A stretch of DNA of 64,000 nt from Plantago ovata (GCA_028274465.1 CM051458.1:30516692-30580691), one strand, 5' to 3'; numbered from the stretch's first letter, positions 42,481 through 56,653 are shown. The notes: a model not told the origin generated them from the letters alone. Program-made: numbers and translations.

Positions 42481-45226
42481 TATGTTCAGCAAAAGGGTCA
42501 ACCAAGCAAGACACCACATCAGAAAGTGGACTTGATTAGCAATAATCAAAAATCTTTCTGTTCTAAACCCTCTAGTTCCTCATCAAGTAGAAAACAAGTC
42601 AAGATTGAAAAACTCAAGACTTGGGTTTCCACTGGACATTTTCTTGAACATGTTAATGGGCATCCAATATTGGATAATTAACTTGTTTGCTCTTGATTGT
42701 GCAAACTTCAGCCACGGAGACAAACAATGGAATTTGGCACTTTGACAGTGGTTGTGGAAAGCACATGACGGGCAATAAGAAAAACCATATAAATTATAGA
42801 CGGTGGTCTAAAGGTCCAACAATAAGGTTTGCTGGTGGAGGCTTTGGTTCTACTAAAGGTTGTGGTGACGTGAAGTTAGGATGCATTACCATTTCGCGAG
42901 TTCTTTATGTCAAAAATCTTAAGTTTAACCTTTTCAGCATGAGTCAATTTGCTGACAAAGGATACTTCATCAAAATTAAAAGTGATGAATGTAAACTTAT
43001 TGACTTTGAGATGAAGAAGGTTATCATGGTTGCTAGAAGATCAGGAGGTCTCTATACCGTAGATTGGTCTTCAATAATCGTTGAAAAATGCCTTATCTCA
43101 TATCATGATTGCCTTGCTGAAAAAGCATGGTTATGGCATAAACGAACAAGTCACCTAAACTTCAAGACGCTGAATAAGCTGTCTAACAAGGCACTTGTAG
43201 TTGGATTACCTAAGGTTACTTTTAAGAAGGATAGTGTTTGCACTACATGTCAGCAAGGTAAGCAAATCAAAACTTCTTTCAAGAACAAGGCAGTACCGTC
43301 AACTACAAAACCTTTACAACTCTTGCACACGGACTTGTTTGAATCTTCTTCAACAAGCTATGCTGGCAAGAAGTATGGTCTTGTGGTGGTAGATGACTAT
43401 TCAAGATTCACTTGGGTAGTGTTTATCAAACACAAGTCTTAAACAAGGACTGAAATACCTAACTTGTTGAACAAGCTCGAAGTCATGAAAATGACAAGGT
43501 TAAAGTCATCAGAACAGACAACGGTACTGAGTTTGTAAACCAGTACATAATTGAGTATTGCATTTCCAAAAGCATACAACATCAGTTATCCTCAGTAAGA
43601 ACACCTCAACAAAGTGGTGTTGCTGAAAGGAAGAATCGTACCCTTAAGGAAGCAGCTAGAACGATGCTTGCTGACACTGAAATAAGTGAAGCTTATTGGG
43701 TTGAAGCGATTAATACCGCCTGCTATACTCAAAATAGATGCTTGATAACTAAGGAATACAACAAAACTCCCTATGACTTATTTGTTGGAAGACCTCCTAA
43801 CATCACTCATCTAAGAGTATTTGGTTGCAAATGCTTTATTCTTAACAATGGTAGAGAATACTTAAGAACATTTCAACCAAAGGTAGACGAAGCGATATTT
43901 CTTGGCTACTCCTTGCATAGTAAATCTTATAGAGTTTACAACAAAAAGGCACAAAAGATCGAAGAATCAGTGCATGTTGTATTCTATGGAACATCACAAG
44001 GAGTCCCTGCTGAAGAAGAAATATCAGACTGTATGAAGAAATTACTCATACACGAGCAAAGAACTGAATCTGATGCTAGAAATATCAAATCAATTGAAGA
44101 GTCACATGCTGAAACGCAAACATATCCAGATCCAAAGAGCAGAAAACCTGTTAATAAGTGGATTCGAGATCATCCCTCTACGGATATGATTGGTGATATT
44201 GACAATCACCAAGTGACTAGATCCAAAGTATCTACTAATCAAGAACTTGATGAAGAAGCAAATGTTGTTGACGTAGAAGCTTTGTTCTCTTGCTTTGTTT
44301 CAGAAATTGAGCCCAAGACGATAGAAGAAGCTTTAAAGCATTCTGAATGGATCAAGGCAATGCAAGAAGAACTGGATCAATTTGAAAGGAACAAAGTCTG
44401 GAAACTTATACCCCTTGTTGAAGGAAAGAAAGCAATTGGTACAAAGTGGGTGTTCAGAAACAAGTTGAGTGAGTCTGGAGAAGTAACAAGGAACAAAGCA
44501 CGTTTAGTTGCTCAAGGTTATTGCCAGACTGAAGGATTGGACTATGATGAGTCTTATGCACCAGTTGCAAGATTGGATGCTATTAGACTTTTCTTAGCCT
44601 TTGCTGCTCATAATGACTTCATTGTTTATCAAATGGATGTTAAAAGTGCATTCCTAAATGGTGAACTTGCTGAAGAAGTCTACCTAGAACAACCCCCTGG
44701 CTTTGAACTTCCCTCAGAAACCAAGATGGCATACAAGCTTCAGAAACTTGTATATGATCTAAACAAAGCACCTAGAGTTTGGTATGATACCTTAGCTAAG
44801 TCCTTGCTGGATAATGGTTTCAAGAAAGGTGAAGTTGATAAAACCTTATTTACCATGAACCATGATGGTAAAATTCTCTTAGTTCAGATTTATGTGGATG
44901 ACATAATATTTGGATCTAAGGACTAGCAACTTCGTGATGATTTTGCCAAACTCATGACAAACAAGTTTGAAATGAGTATGATGGGAAAATTGAATTATTT
45001 CCTAGGATTGCAAGTCAAGCAACTCAAAGATGGAATATTAATAAATCAAGCAAAGTATGCAAAGGAAATGCTCATAAAGTTCAGGATCAAAGAGGAAGAG
45101 AAACCTGAAAACATCCCAATGAATGTTGGTACCAAATTGGGCTATACTAAACAAGACAAAAGTGTGGATGAACACAAGTATAGGAAGCTCATTGGTTCCT
45201 TGCTGTATCCAACAGCAAGTAGGCCT
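42481..45226 (+). pseudogene. pol: gag tail and pol of SIRE element P
   Basis: Protease-type WHFDSGCGKHMTGNKK; GAG-pre-integrase AWLWHKRTSHLNFKTLN; integrase LVVVDDYSRFTWVVFIKHK and EAARTML...[57 protein letters not shown] and YVDDIIFGS; then the start of RNase H. This is the copia order. The long RT stretch lies within 43664-44926. Broken, a few breaks. Confidence 0.9.
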
Positions 45227-47221
45227 TGTTAGGAATTGTAGGAAATTACCTCTAAGGTTAATGCAGCGGAATTCAAAAACTTCCTACATGGATCGTTGAT
45301 TGAATGATTATTTAACATGCTCCATATAAATAACTTACCCGTCATCCAGCTTCCAGCTTCCATTATATAAATTTGTTCTTCAAAGAACAACTTATGATCT
45401 TCTAAAGATTCTGACTGAACTCAGAACAATTCTAAGCTGCCTACGTACCCTCAGGATCAAGTCAAACGTAGTTCAATTCTTTGTTGATGAATTCTCCATG
45501 AATGAATGCTAGGAAATCCATATTAAAATCTACATTAAGTAAAACAAGAAATCTCAAAGATCATAATAAATGAGAATTAATCAAAGAATAAAAGAAAAGA
45601 GTTAGAACGAATACAACCGTGTAGAATAAACCCAAAAGGTGAAGAGAGCTCAAAGCCACAACCCTAGCAACACATTTTTCTTCAACATTTATTCTGTCCA
45701 GCCGCATCTGATGGATATATATGTGTAACACGCATAATATGTTTTACATGGGCCTGGCCCATTCGACTGGTATGCTAGCTAATGAGATGGAGGTCATGGG
45801 TTCGAAACCCATTACTACCAATCATTTTCTTTTGGGCTTTTATCACTTGAACTTTATTCTAAATTGGTTCAAATGCACTTTCTAACTTTAATTAAATTAA
45901 ATCTAATTCAATTTAATTATTCTTTTCTTCTTTTATTAATTAAATCTAATTTAATTAATTTACTTTCTAAAAGCATAGATTAATTAAGTTCATTGAATTC
46001 AATTCAACTTAATTAATTAATTGTATCAAATAGAACATTCTCAATACTATTAAATTAAATATTTATCAATCCAATTGATATTTTATTTAATATAGTAATT
46101 AAGTTATAAATCTAATTTTAACTTAATTAATGACTTTCATCAAATGAAATGTCCTTGACTATTGTAAATCAAATGTTATCAATTCAATGACATTTAATTT
46201 ACCCTAATGCTTAATCGGGAGAATTATCACCTAGTTGTATATGACCCATAGGCCCTCACATATCAGGCAATGATCAAATCAAGGTCTCAGTGAATATTCC
46301 TAGACAATCATCACTAGACAATACTAATATGTAAGGAACGTTTGTTGAGGAGATACAAACTGCCTGTGATGTAGAGTACTTTGATGATACGGTCCTTTCA
46401 TTCTCGAATACTCGAATGAGTCTAGAATATGGATTAGTGTCTATTCCAATAACTCATCCATTGTCTCTCAATCTTCTTAGTCGATCTAGATGATTATGTC
46501 TAAACACCATTTTGACATATATCTTTGCAGTGGCCACTGACTAACAATCGCACTAATATGAGATATAGAGTATTCTCTCCTTGAATCCATTCGGAGGAAT
46601 GAATCTTTATCTTGGTCCAATCACTCACACCATATGCTTCCTAATATACCCAACGCATGCCGTATCTACCCTACTTTAAGAGTGCAAGCGTTGCGCATGG
46701 TCAAAGTATATTATTCCACATATGATACAGTATTGACCTCAAGTCTGAGGACTATTACATCACCCTACAATCCGGTACTCCCATAGACACTTAAACAGAA
46801 TTTACCAAATGGTTTCTCGGCTGGGTATGCCAACACTCTCCAAAGTGTCCATGTGTCCATCATGAATAACCAAGCTATTCGCAGCAGTGAGAACTACCAC
46901 ATCCTCGAAGGATCTGATGCAACACATGCTAGTCTCTATCGCATCATTGATATCCCATATCTCAATGACCATCGACTAGTGGCTAATTTTAGGACTTAAG
47001 TTCTGACACGCAAGCTCCCACTAACTTGGTGATTATCTTTAGTCCTTGGGAACATCTTACAGAATAATTCAAACAACCAAATAATCTATTCAGTAAATGT
47101 AATGCCAATTGTATTTATGTATGCTTAGATAAATGTAACATTAATAAATACCAATAAGCTGAATGCGGTAAAGTACATATCGTCCTTAATGTTGGTTGTC
47201 TCTAGGACATATATACTTTCA
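45227..47221 (-). repeat. 3' LTR of LARD-like element
   Basis: On the plus strand TGTTAGGAATTG...ATACTTTCA. Contains a tRNA-like block (45751-45820) and an AT-rich TTAATTAA stretch (about 45880-46150). Confidence 0.9.
45751..45820 (+). other. tRNA-derived block in LTR
   Basis: A perfect T-arm hairpin ATGGG-TTCGAAA-CCCAT with B box GGTTCGAAACC, preceded by an A-box-like TGGCCCATTCGACTGG (45755-45770) at tRNA spacing. The acceptor stem is poor. It lies antisense to the element. Confidence 0.6.
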
Positions 47222-50200
47222 ATCTCCCACTTGGCCTAGAGTCAATCACTCATGTGTGTCCAACATTTAGGTTCCTGGAATGGCTAACTTGTCTCTCCAA
47301 AGACAAGGTTTTGTGAAAGAATCAGCGTAGTGTCCTCACTGAGAAATTGCTTTATTTGTTTATGTTGCAATCTATCAGTGGTTTCCAAACCAGTGATAGT
47401 GTCCCAGTAGATCCATGCTAGTATCAAAGATCTTGGTTCCTTTGCATGTGAAGTCGCATTAGTATAATCGCAATTTCACAATTCGATTACTTACACTTGG
47501 AACTACCCCTTGTTCTTCTAAGAACCTTCTAGCATAATCATACAGGACATAGGTTGTTGAATCTATACATCATTAGATCTAATCTAATATGATACTATTA
47601 CTAAGATGAATACATAATTATAATTGTGATAATTCCATTCATCACATTTATAATGAAGCTTACTACTCATATATCCAATATATATCTAAGCTAAGCTCCC
47701 ACTGTCCATGAAATCCATTGATAATTCTAAGTCACCTTGACTGTTTGATGTATCACATTTGTACAGTTTAGGCGATGGTTGCACTATACAACATCGTGTA
47801 TATGTACAGAGTTCATACTTCAATAAGAGAATCTAATATTGACAGTGTAACCATGTGATAATAATAATAGATTCTCCTAGAATTCTATTATTGTTTATCA
47901 ACACATTATTTATTCAAAATAGTGAATATCATGAAGAATTTGAATATTATCTCGAACCTATCCAACAAGGTTTCAATATGAAAATATCCTAGAAACTTTC
48001 ATTCAAGCCCCCTCACAATGAAAGTCTTGAATGACAAATATTTTGACTGTTAACGTGGAAGCTATTTCATATGATGTTGGTGTCAATCATTTTCAATCAT
48101 ATAGATACGAGCTTCTCACAAACACTTCTAACGATGTACAAATGATTCATCTACTTTTGAAATAAGTTAAACTAATTTACTTATTTCAAATGTAAATGAT
48201 CAAACTCCTAGAGGCTTGCATAAGTCGACAATGGTCTTATCTTATTTGATTTGCATATCCATACATGATTTGAATTCGACACTAAGGCCTATAACTGTGT
48301 CAAACACACTTTACAATAAAGTTTCTCCTCAGAAAGTGGTATAGGCTTGTTATCGAATATATCATGCAATTATTAGATGCTTATGCAAGTAAAATCTTAT
48401 AGGACTGGTCTATAATCCAACCAATAGATAATATATAGTATGTCTCCCAGACTCAACTATATAATTTTGATTATCCTACACTATGTAGGCATAGACTCCG
48501 TTGTTGATATAATACTTTCCTGAAAGAAACTACTACTATGTAATAATAAATATCAACTTACTTAAGTTCTAAACTTAAGTAATATCTAGTCCATCTCTTA
48601 AGATCCCATGGCTTTAAGCCCACCTCTCAAAATCGATATCAAATATCATTTTGTTAGCTATAGGTTATAAACTCATCCCTGCGAGTATAGCAGTAAATAA
48701 TCGTGATCATTCTAAAGGATTCCATATAATTCAATTTGTCACGACAATGTACTAAACCTAGGAGTTTGTCCATTTACGTTCGAATTCGTTTAATTATCCT
48801 GAATGTTATGAGGCACTCTAATATTGGGACACCCAATAAATTATAGTGATCAAGGTAACACTCAAATGCTAACCTTGCTACGAAGAATGTGCAACCTTTA
48901 AGTTGCACTGTTTCAACTTGTGGGAATAACTTATTCATAAAAATATTACTCCCCAAATGCTTTCATTAGCTTATGGGCATTACCAAGTAACTTACTCCCA
49001 CTAACCTCAAGCACTGTTGAATCTTTCTCTGAATTTTTGTCATGGTTAAATGACAAGTATCAGCCTCATTAGTTAATTTGTGGTCTTGAAACCATTTCAA
49101 ACATTGTACTCCTTCTAATTCATTCCTTGTGAACTCCAAGTTTTAAAAGAATAACATGTGTCAAGAAACAACATCCAATTTGTCTCGTATAAATATAGAG
49201 ATAAAGTTTCACAAATTAACACATTCTAAAATCCTATTAATCATGAAGAACTTTAATACATATATGGGACAACCTCATATTCAACTATGTAATAAAGAAT
49301 CTTACAACATAACTATTATGTGTCTCTAAGACTGATTTAGTAAGGATATAATTAGGATACATATTGAGCTTCAATTGCACGTGTAACAAAGTATATGGGT
49401 TAATCTATGTCGAACATAGCATTTCAATTTCAATGGAACCCATCATGGGAGATTAGCCATGTCTAACAAGGTTTAATTAATTCCACTCTATTAGAACCCA
49501 TGGCCTTTTATAACAATCCATAACCATGTTGTAAGTACTATTCAATTGACCCGATCAAAGAATAAAATACTTCATATAACATGTTATATTCTATTCATCA
49601 TTGTGACTTTGTACATCTCAAGGACAATGAACTTGCATCTTCTCAAGCGCAAGTGGTTAGACCAAGGAGAATATAAAGCACATGGTGAATTAGGAAATTT
49701 CCCAATTTGAATGCTCACACATGCCTTGCAATGTGTGTCATCTCAAATTGTTATTTGGTATTCATCCATTTCCAAAAAGATCTAGTGAATACCATTTAAT
49801 TATAAGATAAGACTTACAATCCATATGTTTCAAAACAAATGGTGTCAAGTAGTCTAACTTACTTAACACTTATCATTCTTATCTTGCAAGTTCAACCAAG
49901 TTGACAAATAACATAATTTTGGGAAATTGGCTTGTTATGTTTGGTCTTCTTATTGTGTGTTGAGAAAGTCATGTCTTATGATTAAGAACTTTTGATCGAT
50001 GTTCTTGAAGACGTCTACCTCTATACTATTAGTGTGACTAAATAGTAGGTAAATCCATTATCGTCTTAACAAGTACAGAAACTATGTCCTTAACACATGA
50101 AATCAATAGTCAAATAATTTCATTTGTAATTAGTATCCAATACTAAAATTACTTCATAGACATAACCAACTTTCAATACGCAATAATGTGCTTGAATCTT

Positions 50201-53200
50201 TAAGCAATAGTTGCTTTAAGTTCAAGGAATCAAACTTTTCTACCCATACTCTCATTGAATTACTATAATTGCAATAGAGTGTATTCGTTAGACATTCACT
50301 CTTTCTTCCAAGGTCATCTTTAAGATAAATGGAAATATACTTAGAGCAGCTCTTAGTATATTTATTCTACTTTCCATTCCTTGCGGATTAGTTTAATAGA
50401 ACTGCTCACTATGACCACCATTATCCATGGACGATGTTCTTGCAAAAGACTATGAGTAGTAAGTAGCTTTAGTCAATCTCACTTCTATTGTATTTAATAT
50501 TCACTATGAAATTAATACAAATCATGAAGTGACTTACTAACAAATTAATTGAAGAAATGTTGAGCAATATTCTCTACGAATTTCAACATCCTCAATTGAC
50601 ATTCTTATTCCAAATAATATGAGAGCTTGTGAAAAGAAATCACATTTCAACATTTAAAGACAATACGCATTGACTATCATGAGAACTTGTACTCCCACTG
50701 ATTTAGCCAAACTCTATAATAGAGGTTGACCAAAATCATTGTTCATCATACATGTTCTTAGAGGTATCTTCTATAATGTCTTCATATTCTCATGTTGTGT
50801 AAGCTACTTGTGTACCACACACGCCTAAGTCAAATACGTTACCTAGTTGTCCTTGTATTTAATATAAGTATTCTTGTCCAACTCGAAATACTCAAATTCA
50901 AACACAAGACAATCTTGGGTACGTGCTTGTCCAAGACAAACTCAATTAAATCAAACGCAAATAACAATACAATCAAAATGTCATTGGTAAATAAATCAAA
51001 CTAGTCGTATTCATCAATGCCATTCTACAACAACCTTATAAAACATAATGTAAATAAGCGTGAATTAAATTAACTCTACTTAAATAACAATTCACAATAT
51101 CCTCATTCAGCGACTAAATAATCAAGGCCTTTTGACTTATTTAGTTCCATTAATTTTACCATATTCACCGACCCCATTGGAAGAATACGGATTCATTTCT
51201 AATATGAATTTTATTGGCCAAGATCCAAATCTGCACTACTACAGCCCCTGCTATGCCTGATCACTGTAATAGCTAAATAAGGTAGGTATCTAAACAAATT
51301 GTACAATACAACTCTTGGTTGACCAAAGCTACTTTGATCGACGTCCTATAGGCTATGCCTGACGCTATGGCGACTCGACATAGCCCAAGTAAGTCACAAC
51401 CATCACACAGTACCAACTATGGACCTATGAAAGAGATTTTCCATCGGCAAACAGACTAAGCACTATGGTGCATATTACTCATGAGATTAGATGGTTCCAT
51501 TCATCATTCAATTATGATGGATGACGTCGTGCGATAAAATCGAGACTTAAATTTTAGATGGGGGACATTTATGTCGGGGTATTTAATCGCTTAAACAAGA
51601 TCTTAGATAACTATCAAATATTGGGCGCCGCCTACCCACACATACAATACGCGGGCAAACAAATAATGAGTGCCGCCTACTCATGCATACAATATGCGGA
51701 CAAGCAAGTAATGGGTGCCGCCTACCCATGCATATGATAGATGCGGTCCGGAAACTAGTGGGTGCCGCCTACCCATACAAAGCGGACATAGAGTGCTATA
51801 CTGATTTAAAGTAAATCATATAGACATTCAAACATGTGTGAGCAAGTAATTGTCTCATCTTTATACTTCTGAAGTAATTATAAATGTTTTATTTCAAAAA
51901 TAAAACATTTACTAATTTTAAGAAATTAAAATATATTATAAATCCAATTTACATAAGTCATAAATCGAATTTATGAATTTTCTAGAAATTTATAAACATT
52001 TAAACAAGTTTCTACATTAATATAATCTCTAAAGAATATATTAATATTTAAACTTAGTTTATAAACAATGTCAAACATGTATCTAAACATTAATATAAAT
52101 CTCCAAGATTAATATTATGGCACAAATGTAATTTATAAACTATTTATAAATCAAATATTAAGTTTCTAAAACTCTAAGGGTCCATTTTAAATTTCCAGAG
52201 GGCTTATATGAAATTTCTAAAATTTATCTGGGGTAGAACTGAAGATATCAAGTAATAAGGGGCTAGGTTAGAATTTTCAGAATGACATAATCTAATCTTG
52301 ATGGGGTTTAATTGGAGTTCGTGAATTTTCTAGGGTACAATATGGTCTAAGCAGTTCCAGAGACTGCTAGTGCAGTAAGCCAAAGTAATTGTCAAATTGT
52401 AGAAGCAGTCCCTGTACTATGTCTTCTCCTTTATTATGTACCTTTGAATTTTCTGAACCTTCAATTGAATCCCTAGTCTTCTGGAAACATGCAATCAAGT
52501 CCCTGCACTTTTCAAAAGCTTGCAACTATGTCCAACAATGGAGTTTCAACTCCGAATTTGCAATCCCTATTCGATCAGTGTTCAAAACACGAATCTAACC
52601 ATCAATCTTCCGTTATACATTATCTCTCCACTCAAAACATCATTCAATTCGAATCACATTCGTCAAGAATCAAAACTCCCAATTTTATTTTATTTTAAAT
52701 CGCGATTCCCGTTCGCGAATTGTTCAGCGGCCCGAACAATTCCGGTGATCATGGTATCATCTTCACATCGATACCCCTAATCGATTCTTCCCGGTTCAGC
52801 GAAATTAGAGCTTGCAAAGCACGAAGCCTGCATTAATGGTGGCTTGAGTTTGCAAGTTCTATTCTTGCAAATCGGGCACGGTACCGTGTTTGGAATATCA
52901 ACGCGGCTGAGATCCGGCCAAGCCGGGAGTGAAGACTCGCTTTAGTTTGATCATGAAGAGCAAGGTCACGAAGAAACAAAATTTATGAAACCCAGTTTCA
53001 TCCCATGAGGCCATGACAAAGGTGAAGATGATGATTAAATTTAATCCCTTTAATTTAATCAATACGTGTCCATATGTAAAACTTAAACGCAACAGAAGTT
53101 AATGGTACAAACCCAGTTATACGATTAATCACAAGAAAATCCAATTTTCAATCCAATTAGATAACAAATTATAAATCTCCAAAAGAATAAACTCACAATA

Positions 53201-53233
53201 ATCATAAAATAACATGTAAATAAATCATATCAC
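47222..53233 (-). other. Interior of LARD-like element, no gene seen
   Basis: 6 kb, AT-rich, with no frame over about 90 codons and no retroviral motif on either strand. The 3' end has the PPT (47222-47241). The leader side has a hairpin tandem repeat (51621-51780). I see no host gene fragment that I recognise. Confidence 0.75.
51621..51780 (-). repeat. Four hairpin repeats with a compensatory change
   Basis: Units start near 51622, 51666, 51712 and 51759 (spacing 44-47). Each has a short stem around GCCGCCT: TGGGTGCCGCCTACCCA in units 3 and 4, TGAGTGCCGCCTACTCA in unit 2 where both arms change together, and TGGGC...ACCCA in unit 1. It lies about 1.5 kb inside the 5' LTR in element sense. 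Confidence 0.75.
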
Positions 53234-55228
53234 TGTTAGGAATTGTAGGAAATTACCTCTAAAGTTAATGCAGCGGAATTCAAAAATTTCCTACATGGAT
53301 CGTTGATTGAATGATTATTTAACATGCTCCATATAAATAACTTACCCGTCATCCAGCTTCCGGCTTCCATTATATAAATTTGTTCTTCAAAGAACAATTT
53401 ATGATCTTCTAAAGATTCTGACTGAACTCAGAACAATTCTAAGCTGCCTACGTACCCTCAGGATCAAGTCAAACGTAGTTCAATTCTTTGTTGATGAATT
53501 CTCCATGAATGAATGCTAGGAAATTCATATTAAAATCTACATTAAGCAAAACAAGAAATCTCAAAGATCATAATAAATGAGAATTAATCAAAGAATAAAA
53601 GAAAAGAGTTAGAACGAATACAACCGTGTAGAAGAAACCCAAAAGGTGAAGAGAGCTCAAAGCCACAACCCTAGCAACACGTTTTTCATCAACATTTATT
53701 CTGTCCAGCCGCATCTGATGGATATATATGTGTAACACGCATAATATGTTTTACATGGGTCTGGCCCATTCGACTTGTATGCTAGCTAATGAGATGGAGG
53801 TCATGGGTTCGAAACCCATTACTACCAATCATTTTATTTTGGGCTTTTATCACTTGAACTTTATTCTAAATTGGTTCAAATGCACTTTCTAACTTTAATT
53901 AAATTAAATATAATTTAATTTAATTATTCTTTTCTTATTTTATTAATTAAATCTAATTTAATTAATTTACTTTCTAAAAGCATAGATTAATTAAGTCCAT
54001 TGAATTCAATTCAACTTAATTAATTAATTGTATCAAATAGAACATTCTCAATACTATTAAATTAAATATTTATCAATCCAATTGATATTTTATTTAATAT
54101 GGTAATTAAGTTATAAATCTAATTTTAACTTAATTAATGACTTTCATCAAATGAAATGTCCTTGACTATTGTAAATCAAATGTTATCAATTCAATGACAT
54201 TTAATTTACCCTAATGCTTAATCGGGAGAATTATCGCCTAGTTGTATATGACCCATAGGCCCTCACATATCAGGCAATGATCAAATCAAGGTCTCAGTGA
54301 ATATTCCTAAACAATCATCACTAGACAATACTAATATGTAAGGAACGTTTGTTGAGGAGATACAAACTGCCTGTGATGTAGAGTACTTTGATGATACGGT
54401 CCTTTCATTCTCGAATACTCGAATGAGTCTAGAATATGGATTAGTGTCTATTCCAATAACTCATCCATTGTCTCTCAATCTTCTTAGTCGATCTAGATGA
54501 TTATGTCCAAACACCATTTTGACATATATTTTTGCAGTGGCCACTGACTAACAATCGCACTAATATGAGATATAGAGTATTCTCTCCTTGAATCAATTCG
54601 GAGGAATGAATCCTGATCTTGGTCCAATCACTCACACCATATGCTTCCTAATATACCCAACGCATGCCGTATCTACCCTACTTTAAGAGTGCAAGCGTTG
54701 CGCATGGTCAAAGTATATTATTCCACATATGATACAGTATTGACCTCAAGTCTGAGGACTATTACATCACCGTACAATCCGGTACTCCCATAGACACTTA
54801 AACAGAATTTACCAAATGGTTTCTCGGTTGGGTATGCCAACACTCTCCAAAGTGTCCATGTGTCCATCATGAATAACCAAGCTATTCGCAGCAGTGATAA
54901 CTACCACATCCTCGAAGGATCTGATGCAACACATGCTAGTCTCTATCGCATCATTGATATCCCATATCTCAATGACCATCGACTAGTGGCTAATTTTAGG
55001 ACTTAAGTTCTAACACGCAAGCTCCCACTAACTTGGTGATTATCTTTAGTCCTTGGGAACATCTTACAGAATAATTCAAACAACCAAATAATCTATTCAG
55101 TAAATGTAATGCCAATTGTATTTATGTATGCTTAAATAAATGTAACATTAATAAATACCAATAAGCTGAATGCGGTAAAGTACATATCGTCCTTAATGTT
55201 GGTTGTCTCTAGGACATATATACTTTCA
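53234..55228 (-). repeat. 5' LTR of LARD-like element
   Basis: 1995 bp, the same length as the other LTR with a small number of substitutions. tRNA-like block at 53758-53826. Confidence 0.9.
53758..53826 (+). other. tRNA-derived block, second LTR copy
   Basis: The same B box GGTTCGAAACC and T-arm hairpin as 45751-45820; the A-box region is slightly changed. Confidence 0.55.
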
Positions 55229-55805
55229 GGCCTGACATTCAATATGTTGTTTGTGTGTGTGCAAGATTCCAATCTAATCCAAGAGAATCACACTACAAAA
55301 AGGCACTCAAAATACTGAAATATGTCAAAGGCACCGTCAATGTTGGATTATGGTATCCAAAAGATTCTGGATTAGAATTGGTAGGTTACTCTGATGCTGA
55401 CCATGGAGGATCAACTCTTGATTAAAAAAGTACCTCTGGAACTTGTCAGTTTCTAGGTACAAGATTAATATCATGGTTCAACTAGGAGAAAACCTGTGTT
55501 GCACCGCTCAAATCCTTTGGATTCAGCAACAACTAAGAGATTATGGTATTTCTGCAAAGAAAACACCAATCTTTTGTGATAATACAAATGCTATTGCTAT
55601 CACGCGAAATCCTGAGTTCCACTCAAGGACAAAGCACATTGATATTAGACATCATTTCATTAGAGATCATGTGGAAAAAGGAGACATTGAGGTTGTAAAA
55701 GTAGGTACTGATGATCAACTTGCTGACATCTTTACCAAGCCCCTTCCAGATAATAGGTTCACAATGGTAAGGTATAACATTGGATTGATTGAACTACCTC
55801 AATAA
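55229..55805 (+). pseudogene. RNase H end of SIRE element P
   Basis: It resumes after the LARD-like insertion: VGYSDADHGGSTL-type sequence, ILWIQQQLRDYGISAKKTPI, SRTKHIDIRHHFIRDHVEKG and ADIFTKPLPDNRF, the usual C-terminal end of copia pol. Broken, about two breaks. Confidence 0.88.
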
Positions 55806-55829
55806 AAAGGGATGCATGTAATTGGATTG

Positions 55830-56215
55830 CAGAAACGGGCATTCAACAAGCCAATAGTTGCTTAAAGAATTTTATTCTTTCCTTGAAAAGTCCCTTTCCA
55901 CTGACTCCTCTAAAAAAAGATGTTTGTACATGAAATGTTTGCTGAAACAGGCATTCAACAAGTAATTCCTTCAAAGTGGGTATTTGTTTGGAAACTTGAT
56001 CACTTGCTTAAACGGGTACTCAGTAAGAAAATTCCAAAGATTGCTGAAACTGGCATTCGAACAATCAAGGATACTGAAACAGGTATTCAAGTATCAAAAG
56101 ATAAATCTGAGATGGGAACTCAACAAAGAGCAAGATTGCTTCTCACTAAAAGAGAATTTACCTAAAAATATCTCAATATAAAAAGGATTACTGAGATGGG
56201 AACTCAAAAATATCT
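55830..56215 (+). repeat. Degenerate ETGIQ-type repeats between pol and ORF3
   Basis: At least six units like GCTGAAACAGGCATTCAACA or CTGAGATGGGAACTCAACAA. In one frame they give AETGIQQ, AETGIRT, TETGIQV and SEMGTQQ. They match the M1 array at 21785-22130. A purine run AAGGGGGGA follows at about 56246-56254. Confidence 0.6.
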
Positions 56216-56645
56216 TTGACCCTAAGAAAAATGATATATTTGATTAAGGGGGGACTTTCAGTAACTACAAGGCTTGTTACTTAAAAAGTAATTACTAAAG
56301 TAAGAAGGATTAAAATTGCTGAAAAGATTCTTGTATACTTCAGCAAGCAATTAGCTTTGAAGTAAAAGAAATCAAATCCCTTGAATCAAGGTAAAATCAA
56401 TTGTGACGTTAATCGTGGCACAGATAAACTCGTTGTAAATCATGACATGAAATACAATCGTGGCCATTGATTTTCAAGCAGTTGATGATCTAACGGTTAA
56501 TATTACAAAGAGAAAGCATGCTCTGACGGTTTCGTGTTAGTGGACCACTACGCATTTAATGTAAAGGCTCCACTAACTCGTTGAATCTCTGTTTTACCCT
56601 TGCTGAGAGTTCAAAACCATTGAGCTTCTCACATAACAGAGATAC

Positions 56646-56653
56646 TATATAAA
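56646..56653 (+). promoter_or_regulatory. TATA box upstream of ORF3 in P
   Basis: TATATAAA, about 150 bases before the ORF3 start at 56801; conserved in M1 at 21378-21385. Confidence 0.5.

Larger units (their letters stand above)
45227..55228 (-). mobile_element. 10-kb non-coding LTR element (LARD-like, copia-type ends)
   Basis: Two 1995-bp LTRs (45227-47221, 53234-55228) and duplication GGCCT (45222-45226, 55229-55233) inside RNase H of P. The minus orientation is inferred from GGCCAAGTGGGAGAT, a typical copia PPT, directly before TGAAAGTATATATG at 47221. The PBS side is a poor match (GTGATATG after the LTR). The 6-kb interior codes for nothing recognisable. The LTRs are nearly identical, so it is recent and was moved by a helper. 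Confidence 0.85.

Noticed and set aside
51621-51780. CRISPR-like array
   Set aside because: Four imperfect direct repeats with similar, not unique, spacers inside a plant retroelement; this is a tandem hairpin repeat.
52389-52780. Overlapping 69-86 codon frames in the LARD-like interior
   Set aside because: Short, overlapping in several frames, no recognisable domain; most likely chance ORFs.
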